NCBI GenBank assembly: GCA_029880275.1
Contig: JAOUOQ010000121.1
Coordinates: 1 to 6,008 of the forward strand
Length of the DNA stretch: 6,008 bases
Direction: 5' to 3'
DNA from: Candidatus Aminicenantota bacterium
Lineage (GTDB): Bacteria > Acidobacteriota > B3-B38 > Guanabaribacteriales > B3-B38
Positions 1 through 5,461 of this stretch are shown piece by piece. The notes beneath the pieces were generated by a model. That model had not been told where the DNA came from. It searched no databases and saw nothing but the letters and a program-made list of their open reading frames with translations. The stretch's first letter is position 1; each line of letters starts with the position of its first letter. Position numbers and translations under genes: made by a program.

Positions 1-637
1 ACTTGACCTCTACCACCCCTTCCCCTACTTCCAGAATGGAGATGTCGAAAGTGCCACCTCCGAAGTCATACACAGCAATAGTCTCATCCTTCTTTTTGTC
101 CAATCCATAGGCTAACGCTGCGGCGGTGGGCTCGTTTATAATTCGCAAAACCTCCAGTCCGGCTATCTGACCCGCATCTTTGGTGGCCTGTCTCTGGCTG
201 TCGTTGAAATAGGCGGGGGTGGTGATTACCGCTTTGGTAACCTTCTCTCCCAGGTAATCCTCAGCCGCCTGGCGCATCTTCCGCAGAACCATGGCGGAGA
301 GCTCTGGCGGGGAGTATTCTTTTCCCTCTGCTACAATGCGGGCATCGTCATTCTTTCCCCTTACTACTTTGAAGGGTACGATCTTTATCTCCTCGGGAAT
401 TTCATCATACCTTCTTCCCATAAAGCGCTTGATGGAGGAAATGGTGTTGTCTGGGTTGGTTATGGCCTGGCGCTTGGCAACCTGCCCTACTAAAGTCTCG
501 CCTTTGCCAGTAAACGCAACCACCGAAGGGGTAGTGCGTCCTCCTTCTGGGTTGATGATAACCTTAGGCTCACCTCCCTCCATGACGGCTACCACCGAGT
601 TTGTGGTTCCAAGGTCAATTCCGATGACTTTGCTCAT
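1..637 (-). CDS. dnaK: Molecular chaperone DnaK (Hsp70), N-terminal 212 residues, cut by window edge
   Basis: This is the start of the ATP-dependent Hsp70 chaperone of the cytoplasm, which binds unfolded segments of client proteins and works with DnaJ and GrpE. The translated fragment shows the ATPase-domain signatures in order: phosphate-1 loop IDLGTTNS (residues 7-14), IKRFMGR around 69-75 with K70 at the position of the catalytic lysine of E. coli DnaK, TTPAYFNDSQRQATKDAG (139-156), INEPTAAALAYGLD (167-180) and phosphate-2 loop VYDFGGGTFD (189-198). The region around residues 73-98 contains the extra segment seen in Gram-negative-type DnaKs and absent from Bacillus DnaK. The rest of the ATPase domain and the substrate-binding domain lie beyond base 1. 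ATG at 637 is fixed by homology and by an ideal Shine-Dalgarno. No grpE or dnaJ lies upstream; the preceding gene is a DUF4388 membrane protein. Confidence 0.98.
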   Translation of the reverse strand, partial: MSKVIGIDLGTTNSVVAVMEGGEPKVIINPEGGRTTPSVVAFTGKGETLVGQVAKRQAITNPDNTISSIKRFMGRRYDEIPEEIKIVPFKVVRGKNDDARIVAEGKEYSPPELSAMVLRKMRQAAEDYLGEKVTKAVITTPAYFNDSQRQATKDAGQIAGLEVLRIINEPTAAALAYGLDKKKDETIAVYDFGGGTFDISILEVGEGVVEVK

Positions 638-641
638 TATC

Positions 642-649
642 CACCTCCT
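642..649 (-). promoter_or_regulatory. Strong Shine-Dalgarno of dnaK
   Basis: Read on the minus strand, this is AGGAGGTG, ending four bases before the dnaK ATG. It is close to a perfect anti-16S match and confirms the start. It is the strongest ribosome-binding site in the window, as expected for an abundant chaperone. Confidence 0.9.
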
Positions 650-667
650 AAATATTAGTCAACTTAT

Positions 668-696
668 AATATAATATCTGAGTCTTATTTTGTCAA
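668..696 (-). promoter_or_regulatory. Sigma-70-type promoter of dnaK
   Basis: On the minus strand a perfect -35 box TTGACA (696-691) is followed by exactly 17 bases and the -10 box TATATT (673-668). Transcription would start near 661, giving a leader of about 24 bases that contains the Shine-Dalgarno. The boxes are of housekeeping type. I see neither a CIRCE element (TTAGCACTC-N9-GAGTGCTAA) nor a convincing sigma-32-type promoter, so any heat-shock control would have to work another way, perhaps through the flanking direct repeats. No terminator separates this promoter from the upstream gene, so read-through from the envelope cluster is also possible. Confidence 0.8.
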
Positions 697-715
697 TATG
701 TTTATGAATCTGAGT
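676..715. repeat. Two direct copies of ATCTGAGT, 32 bases apart, around the dnaK promoter
   Basis: The octamer ATCTGAGT (ACTCAGAT on the dnaK strand) occurs at 676-683 and 708-715. One copy lies in the spacer between the -35 and -10 boxes and the other upstream of the -35, right after the stop codon of the preceding gene. The 32-base spacing is about three helical turns, so both copies face the same side of the DNA. I noticed no other copy in the window. Placement fits a tandem regulator site, but the unit is short and chance cannot be excluded. Confidence 0.45.
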
Positions 716-716
716 T

Positions 717-1952
717 TCACTTTTCTGATGAGAGTGTCAGAAGGAGGGAGTTTTCTATGGTCAATTGGGCGGATCTTCTCCCCTGGGAGTCCAAGCCTAT
801 AAGAAGGTACCTATCAGTGAATAGCTGATAGTGGTATTCTCTCCCCCAGGGGTCTGTCAGGTTCTGGGGTTGGAGAAACTCTTCTCTGACAAGGGCGGAG
901 AGGTCGGTGGGATATCTTCCGTAGGTCAGGAAATAGACGGTAATGCTTTGGGCTATTTGCTGCATTCTGCCGCGGCTTATAGATTCCTTCATAGTGGAGA
1001 CCATGTGTGATGTGTTAGGAGAGAAGGGAGTCAAAGTGTTGAGAGGGTTGCGGAGGATATTTAGCACCCCGACCACGAGTAGGGCGATGATGAGCAGGTA
1101 AAGTAATCTGCCAGTCAGGGCGCCTATCTGAAATCTTATTCTTTTTACTTCTGATGGTCTTACTTCCTGGGATTTAATTCGTATTATCTGTTTATCCATG
1201 AGCTGGCTCAAGAGGCGGCAGGTTTCGAAGTCGTTAAATCCACAGCTATCCATTAAGTCTTTAACGGTGCGGGTGCCGTCTATGGCCTGGTAAAGCAAAT
1301 GTGCTTGAGGGGATATAACGAGAGGCATCCCTATGGAGGGGGCGAGTGCTTTACTCTTTTCTTCCTTCACCTCTTCTGCGGCCTCACTGACCACTATGGA
1401 AGAGGGATCAATCCTCCTACTTTTTTCAAATACCAGCTCAAGGGAGGGGATTTTTTTCTTGATAAGAGGCCACTCATCAAGAAGTCTAACCGCCTCCATT
1501 AAGATAGCCTGGGTGGAGAGGGGGACAAAGTAATCGTCCTGGAAAGCCTTTTCCTCCCGGGGTTCAAAGTTGTATTCCCCCTCCTTCCAACGGAAGAGGC
1601 GGTATATCTTCTGGGTAATGACCAGCTGAAGGTATTTCTGCAATTTTTCCGCGGTGAGAAAACGCAGACTCACCAGAATATGACCGAGGTGCTGGAGGGT
1701 CTCCTTCTGAACTTCGAGGGCTTTTTTGAGCTGTTCCATGGTGATGACCTTGCGGCGGACCAGCATGTAGCCAAGTCGGTGCTCCAACGGGTCCTGCAGC
1801 GAGTCGGCGGAAACGATATATCCATTTCTGAAGGTGATGCTTACCTCGTTCTGGTTGCTCCGCACAGTCAATTTGCCGGTTTTTTTCTGCAGGGAGAGAA
1901 GCTGGAAGATATCAGGAAGCCCGAAGTCCTTGAGGGTACCTTTCAGAGCCAT
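717..1952 (-). CDS. DUF4388 (PATAN) protein with MshEN-like repeats, one membrane helix and a GspG-like C-terminal domain
   Basis: This 411-residue inner-membrane protein has no known function. The domains read as follows. A PATAN/DUF4388 core (about 3-57) is recognisable from the pattern LKGTLKDFGLPDIFQLLS then a TGKL..V beta-hairpin. Two helical repeats at 59-82 and 88-111 match the type II secretion/pilus ATPase N-domain (MshEN) pattern. A W..GEY.F strand follows near 122-129, then an acidic linker (185-205). A winged-helix-like segment (about 211-260) is typical of the C-terminal part of DUF4388 proteins. A single membrane helix spans about 281-300 after a basic stretch (KRIRF). The C-terminal domain (about 323-392) contains GRYPTDLSAL, DPWGREYHYQ and LLIGLDSQG, which resemble the globular part of GspG pseudopilins. 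Positive-inside charge places 1-280 in the cytoplasm and 301-411 in the periplasm. No prepilin leader is present, so it is not a processed pseudopilin. It lies 37 bases after the TPR gene; AAGGAAGG before the ATG is the likely ribosome site. Confidence 0.85.
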   Translation of the reverse strand: MALKGTLKDFGLPDIFQLLSLQKKTGKLTVRSNQNEVSITFRNGYIVSADSLQDPLEHRLGYMLVRRKVITMEQLKKALEVQKETLQHLGHILVSLRFLTAEKLQKYLQLVITQKIYRLFRWKEGEYNFEPREEKAFQDDYFVPLSTQAILMEAVRLLDEWPLIKKKIPSLELVFEKSRRIDPSSIVVSEAAEEVKEEKSKALAPSIGMPLVISPQAHLLYQAIDGTRTVKDLMDSCGFNDFETCRLLSQLMDKQIIRIKSQEVRPSEVKRIRFQIGALTGRLLYLLIIALLVVGVLNILRNPLNTLTPFSPNTSHMVSTMKESISRGRMQQIAQSITVYFLTYGRYPTDLSALVREEFLQPQNLTDPWGREYHYQLFTDRYLLIGLDSQGRRSAQLTIENSLLLTLSSEK

Positions 1953-1974
1953 CGTTATCCATTCCTTCCTTTAT

Positions 1975-2004
1975 AATATATCAGCAATACTAATCCTTTC
2001 GCAA
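1975..2004 (-). promoter_or_regulatory. Possible weak internal promoter before the DUF4388 gene
   Basis: On the minus strand, TTGCGA (2004-1999) is followed by 18 bases and TATATT (1980-1975). The ten bases TATATTATAA around this -10 are identical to those at the dnaK promoter. The -35 match is only moderate and lies inside the end of the upstream gene. It may give the DUF4388 gene some transcription of its own; equally, it may be AT-rich intergenic sequence. Confidence 0.28.
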
Positions 2005-3906
2005 AGTCCCCAGCGCAAGGGGGTAAGTTAACAGACAGATGATTAACCCAATAATTCTCCCCAATCCCCAGCTCGGTTCTGGTAATTGGATGGTGATGGG
2101 GATGAGCCTGGGGAGGAGGATAGTCAGAGTTAACCCACATAGCCAGATAAGGAATATAAAAAAGCCTGCAATTGGCTGTGACCCGTATTGATGTCCCATT
2201 CCAGGGAAAAGGATGGTAAGAAGATACTTTTTCAGCTTCTCCCAGAATTGATGCCTGTGAACCTCTATCGACTTTTTTATCTTAATATCCTGGGAAACCC
2301 CTCTCTGCTTGACAAAGATATGATGACATTGGGAGCAGTGAGTAGGAGCTTCTATGCTTGTTTTGCATCTATAGCAGAAGGGGCGTCCGCAATATTGGCA
2401 GAGCCGGGCGAGTCTCTTTTCCTTCCAGGCGAACTGAAGAAGGATAATGACTGCAAGTGATAGAAGCCCTAACAGGGTGGTGGGATTTAGCAGAGTGCTT
2501 CCTAAGAAGCTGGTAGTAGAGGAGCCCACCGCAGAAGTGGCCTCAGGAGGAGTTGGAGTGAGAAAAATCCCTTTAAAAAGACGCCGCCAGAGGGTTCTCC
2601 GGGGGAGTTCTTCTTCGACTATGAGGCGGGCTGTGGTGGGGTCCTGCTGATGCTGGTCGACAAACTCAAGGTCAATGTCACGAGCTTTTTCCATAGTTTC
2701 TTGGGCATATTTAAACTGCAAATTCTCCGCATAAGCAAGCGCCATGTTATAGTGGGGGATGACCTGGTCTTTTTGGAGGGCGATCGCTCTCTTGTAGTTT
2801 TCAATAGCCAGGTTATATTCGCCCAGGGCGAAGAATATATTGGCTACATTGGTATAGGCTTTGGCAAAGCCGGATTGACGGTTGATAATTATCTGGTATT
2901 CTTCGAAGGCAAGCTCTAATCTTCTCCCTTTGCCATATTGCTGTGCCAGGAGGAAGCGGGCATCCAGGTCGTTGGGATTATCTGAAAGGACCTGGCGAAG
3001 GTTTTCAATGTTGTTAAGGTTGTAAATTCCCTCTATAGAATAAAGGCTGGAGCGGATGTAGGGAGAATGGACAGATGAATAGAGAGAAACCAGCAGGTTC
3101 CCCGCAGGGATGGCGAGGATAAGGATAATGAGGGATATAACCCCCAGCACTTTTTCTGATTTTTGAAAATAGAGCCACAGGAGGATAAGCCAATAAGCCA
3201 TGATCCAGGCTACTCCCAGCCAGAGAAATATGGGGAGGAGGAGGATCCCCCAGGAGAGAGGGTGAGCCATAGTGAGAGATAGGCGGGAGGATAGATATTC
3301 ACAGAGGTCATGGCGGAGGGATTTATGATATTTCAGCAGTTTACTGACCACAAAGAAGAAAGCCGCTATGATAGCGGTGAACCACAGAAGAGAGGCTGAG
3401 TTTATAATAATGACATAAAGGTTCTTTAAGTCCTTGAAGGTCAAGAAGCCTCCCTTTACGAACTCATTCAGAGCTTTGAAGAAGGACCGGCTCCCCTTTT
3501 GCCAGTAAGAGCGGGCTAAGCCATAGTAGGCGGCGGGGAGAATAGGCTCCAGCTCCAGTGCGGTCTGGTAGCTCACCCGTGCCCTCGGTATCTCCCCTCG
3601 GGCGATATGAAGGTCCCCTTCCATGACGAGGGCGGCAGCGAACTCCCTGCGTTCCGAAAGACTGAGCTCATCCTTCTGCTCTAATAGCTTTTCCATCTCG
3701 CCCGCTGCTCCAGTAAAGAGTGATTGCTCGAGGTAAACCTTTCGTTGGAACCATAGCAACCTCACATTCTCATTAGCAAGGGAACGCTGGGGACTTGATA
3801 GTTCTCTAAAAGCTCTGCTCTCACTTTTTGCGTGGAGAGGGAATACGCCCAGAATAAGGAATATCAGGACGGTGGATAACGATATTTTTATTATTACCCT
3901 TTTCAT
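1990..3906 (-). CDS. Multi-pass membrane TPR protein with zinc-ribbon-like cluster and C-terminal PGMGH..G membrane hairpin
   Basis: I do not recognise a named family for this 638-residue protein, but its parts are clear. Residues 5-22 form a signal peptide or N-terminal membrane helix. A TPR unit lies at about 97-130 (ARGEIPRARVSYQTALELEP). Membrane helices follow at about 165-188, 217-247 (probably two) and 253-275. A second TPR array spans about 314-412, with the canonical LGEYNLAIENYKRAIAL at 361-377. A Pro/Thr/Ser-rich linker (450-478) leads to a helix at 475-492. Then comes a six-cysteine zinc-ribbon-like cluster: C503, C506, C511, C514, C524 and C527. The end carries LFPGMGHQYGSQPIAGF (566-582) and two more helices (578-600, 613-632). 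Basic loops predict both TPR arrays outside and the zinc ribbon inside. The start is supported by the signal sequence, although no good Shine-Dalgarno precedes it. It sits 29 bases after the DUF1844 gene, in an apparent operon. A scaffold for an envelope complex is plausible but unproven. Confidence 0.85.
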   Translation of the reverse strand: MKRVIIKISLSTVLIFLILGVFPLHAKSESRAFRELSSPQRSLANENVRLLWFQRKVYLEQSLFTGAAGEMEKLLEQKDELSLSERREFAAALVMEGDLHIARGEIPRARVSYQTALELEPILPAAYYGLARSYWQKGSRSFFKALNEFVKGGFLTFKDLKNLYVIIINSASLLWFTAIIAAFFFVVSKLLKYHKSLRHDLCEYLSSRLSLTMAHPLSWGILLLPIFLWLGVAWIMAYWLILLWLYFQKSEKVLGVISLIILILAIPAGNLLVSLYSSVHSPYIRSSLYSIEGIYNLNNIENLRQVLSDNPNDLDARFLLAQQYGKGRRLELAFEEYQIIINRQSGFAKAYTNVANIFFALGEYNLAIENYKRAIALQKDQVIPHYNMALAYAENLQFKYAQETMEKARDIDLEFVDQHQQDPTTARLIVEEELPRRTLWRRLFKGIFLTPTPPEATSAVGSSTTSFLGSTLLNPTTLLGLLSLAVIILLQFAWKEKRLARLCQYCGRPFCYRCKTSIEAPTHCSQCHHIFVKQRGVSQDIKIKKSIEVHRHQFWEKLKKYLLTILFPGMGHQYGSQPIAGFFIFLIWLCGLTLTILLPRLIPITIQLPEPSWGLGRIIGLIICLLTYPLALGTLRKD

Positions 3907-3935
3907 CTTACTGTAAAGGCAATTATGGGTTAAGG

Positions 3936-4421
3936 CTACAGCTTTATAAGCTTCGCCTTAGCCATATATTTCAACTTTAACTCATAGAGGAGATTGTCAA
4001 TCAGGGCGCTCTCTTCCTGCGTACGGTTCCCTTCGGTTTTTTCTTTTAACATTTGTACGATGTCGACCATTTGTTTGGCGGCCTCCAGGTTCACCATTTT
4101 CTCCTTGCCAGTGGGGTCTGCGACTTCGCCCAGGTGGATAAAGGCGGTGGTGCTCAGCGAGAGGATAAAGGAGCCGAAATCCACCGGGGGAAGGGTGGTT
4201 CTCTCTTTTTGCTCTTTCGGGGGCTTTTCCTCGGTGATGGTCTTTTCGGCTTTCTGTTGCTTCTCCTTAGCTTCTGCCGGCGGCTTCTCTTTTTTCGCTT
4301 TTCGGAACTCCTTCTTTAACTTACCCTCGCGGTCGAATATTCTGCGGTCGGTTACCTTTATCTTTTCCTCTTTTTTGCCTATTGTTTCTCTCTTTGTGGA
4401 TGTTCCTTTTTTCTTTTCCAT
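3936..4421 (-). CDS. DUF1844 family protein with Lys/Glu-rich N-terminal region
   Basis: This is a small soluble, probably cytoplasmic protein of 161 residues and unknown function. The C-terminal half (about 79-152) matches DUF1844: VDFGSFILSLSTTAFIHLGE (80-99), then NLEAAKQMVDIVQMLKEKT (111-129), GNRT..E and LIDNLLYELKLKY (140-152). These are the family's hallmark positions. The segment IKVTDRRIFDREGKLKKE (21-38) also recurs at the N-terminus of DUF1844 proteins. Between them, residues 39-76 are almost entirely Lys, Glu, Ala, Gln and Pro, a disordered linker or charged helix. There is no signal peptide or membrane helix. It is the first gene of the leftward cluster, so it probably shares its transcript with the TPR and DUF4388 membrane genes, which may hint at a partner role. 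The ribosome site before the ATG is weak (AGAAG). A longer rightward open frame on the opposite strand is its shadow. Confidence 0.87.
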   Translation of the reverse strand: MEKKKGTSTKRETIGKKEEKIKVTDRRIFDREGKLKKEFRKAKKEKPPAEAKEKQQKAEKTITEEKPPKEQKERTTLPPVDFGSFILSLSTTAFIHLGEVADPTGKEKMVNLEAAKQMVDIVQMLKEKTEGNRTQEESALIDNLLYELKLKYMAKAKLIKL

Positions 4422-4499
4422 AGCTTCTATCAGTAAAGGATTTCCCCTCTTTACCTTGTTTCAAATTCTCTCACTGATGTGTGATAATTCTTTTCCAAA

Positions 4500-4528
4500 A
4501 TATTATCATTATTGCAAGTAAAATGCAA
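4500..4528 (-). promoter_or_regulatory. Candidate promoter of the leftward DUF1844-TPR-DUF4388 cluster
   Basis: On the minus strand, TTGCAT (4528-4523) is followed by 17 bases and TAATAT (4505-4500). The -35 matches the consensus at only three positions; the -10 and spacing are good. The transcript would have a leader of roughly 70 bases. It is the best candidate in the intergenic region between this cluster and mazG, but it is weak. Confidence 0.4.
4512..4528. repeat. Inverted repeat TTGCA-N7-TGCAA between the divergent promoters
   Basis: TTGCA (4512-4516) and TGCAA (4524-4528) form a 5+7+5 dyad that overlaps the candidate leftward -35 and lies just upstream of the mazG promoter. The length and spacing would suit a dimeric regulator, but five-base arms arise easily by chance. 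Confidence 0.25.
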
Positions 4529-4549
4529 GAGGTAAAGAAGGGGGGGCTG

Positions 4550-4578
4550 TTGTCTTTTCAGAGAAGTTAGATTATAAT
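4550..4578 (+). promoter_or_regulatory. Sigma-70-type promoter of mazG
   Basis: TTGTCT (4550-4555), a 17-base spacer and a perfect TATAAT (4573-4578) form a housekeeping promoter. The start would lie near 4585, giving a leader of about 22 bases that contains the mazG ribosome site. A run of seven G residues (4540-4546) sits just upstream of the -35. The promoter probably also serves the downstream beta-barrel gene. Confidence 0.75.
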
Positions 4579-4591
4579 GTAAACTTAAATA

Positions 4592-4599
4592 AAAGGGGA
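4592..4599 (+). promoter_or_regulatory. Ribosome-binding site that decides the mazG start
   Basis: AAAGGGGA ends seven bases before GTG at 4607 but only one base before TTG at 4601. The spacing is ideal for the GTG and too tight for the TTG. Confidence 0.7.
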
Positions 4600-4606
4600 T
4601 TTGTTT

Positions 4607-5380
4607 GTGGAAGAGAGATTTGATGCCCTGGTGCGATTAATAGAGGTCTTGAGAGGGGAGGCTGGGTGTCCCTGGGACCGTGAGCAGACCAAGGAGAACC
4701 TTAAGTCCTTTCTTATTGAAGAAGCCTATGAGGTAATAGAGGCGATCAGTCAGCACTCTGCCGAGAAGCTAAAAGAGGAGGTGGGCGACCTTCTCTTTCA
4801 GCTCCTTTTTCTCTGTCAGATATGCAAAGAGAAGGGGGATTTTACCCTTGATGATGTGTTACAAGGGGTAAAAGAGAAGATGATGCGCCGTCATCCCCAT
4901 GTATTTGGAGTGGAGAAGCTCTCCTCAGCAAGGGAGGTATGGAAAAAATGGGAGTCTCTTAAAAAGGAGGAAGGGGGAGGCGAGGCATCAAGGTCTCTGC
5001 TGAATAATTTATCCCCAGAACTTCCCGCTCTTTTGAAGGCTTATCTCATTTCTGCCAGGGTAGCCCGGGTGGGGTTTGATTGGGAGAAAGGAGCTGATGT
5101 ATTATCAAAGCTTGAGGAAGAGTTAGGAGAATTTAAAGAGGCGTGCCGGAGGGGTGCTTCAGATAAGATGGAACAGGAGATAGGCGATATTATCTTTGTT
5201 ATGGTAAACATCGCCCGACACCTCGGAGTTAACCCCGAGATCGCCCTCCAGAGAACAAACCTCAAATTTATCGAGCGCTTTAAGTATATCGAACAGAAGC
5301 TACAGGCCGAGGGGAAGGATATTGCCGAAGCAACTCTGGAGGAAATGGAAGAGCTATGGCAGGAGGCAAAGGGTATTTAA
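4607..5380 (+). CDS. mazG: MazG, nucleoside triphosphate pyrophosphohydrolase
   Basis: MazG hydrolyses NTPs and dNTPs to the monophosphate and pyrophosphate. It is a cytoplasmic house-cleaning enzyme that in E. coli also affects (p)ppGpp levels. With the GTG start the product is 257 residues, close to the 263 of E. coli MazG, and has the standard two-domain form. The N-terminal domain has GCPWDREQT (20-28), EEAYEVIEA (38-46) and EEVGDLLFQ (57-65), giving the EExxE...ExxD metal site as E38, E39, E42, E58 and D61. RRHPHVFG (94-101) leads into the linker. The C-terminal domain repeats the site as E171, E172, E175, E191 and D194, followed by NIARHLG. No acidic residue is missing in either half. 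An in-frame TTG at 4601 would add two residues, but it is too close to the ribosome site. The outer-membrane protein gene follows after 81 bases on the same strand. Confidence 0.96.
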   Translation: MEERFDALVRLIEVLRGEAGCPWDREQTKENLKSFLIEEAYEVIEAISQHSAEKLKEEVGDLLFQLLFLCQICKEKGDFTLDDVLQGVKEKMMRRHPHVFGVEKLSSAREVWKKWESLKKEEGGGEASRSLLNNLSPELPALLKAYLISARVARVGFDWEKGADVLSKLEEELGEFKEACRRGASDKMEQEIGDIIFVMVNIARHLGVNPEIALQRTNLKFIERFKYIEQKLQAEGKDIAEATLEEMEELWQEAKGI

Positions 5381-5382
5381 TT

Positions 5383-5400
5383 AGCCGAAAGGCTCCTTTT
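5383..5400 (+). terminator. Possible weak terminator after mazG
   Basis: AGCC-GAAA-GGCT forms a four-base-pair stem with a GNRA-type loop, followed by CC and four T residues. The stem is short and the T run brief, so at best it attenuates. Since I see no good promoter before the next gene, transcription probably continues into it. Confidence 0.25.
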
Positions 5401-5461
5401 AGCACCCTTATGATAGAGAAAAAGAGATTTTAAGGAAGTTTTTTTGGTGTTGAGGAAAGCG

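Noticed and set aside
291..674. Rightward open frame of 127 codons opposite dnaK
   Set aside because: It lies antisense to the highly conserved DnaK ATPase domain, runs through the dnaK promoter, and its translation has no recognisable domain.
638..716. CIRCE/HrcA operator at dnaK
   Set aside because: I looked for TTAGCACTC-N9-GAGTGCTAA and partial forms; only the unrelated ATCTGAGT direct repeats are present.
1955..2140. Leftward 61-codon frame overlapping the end of the TPR membrane gene
   Set aside because: It is an out-of-frame shadow rich in Pro/His with no ribosome site and no domain; the main frame continues through conserved-looking membrane helices.
4471..4484. Palindrome TCAC-N6-GTGA resembling a Crp-type site
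   Set aside because: The half-sites are in the reverse order of the Crp consensus (TGTGA-N6-TCACA) and only four bases long.
3994..4521. Rightward open frame of 175 codons, longer than the DUF1844 gene it overlaps
   Set aside because: The Phe/Ser-rich product is the mirror of the Lys/Glu-rich linker; the leftward frame has clear DUF1844 conservation.
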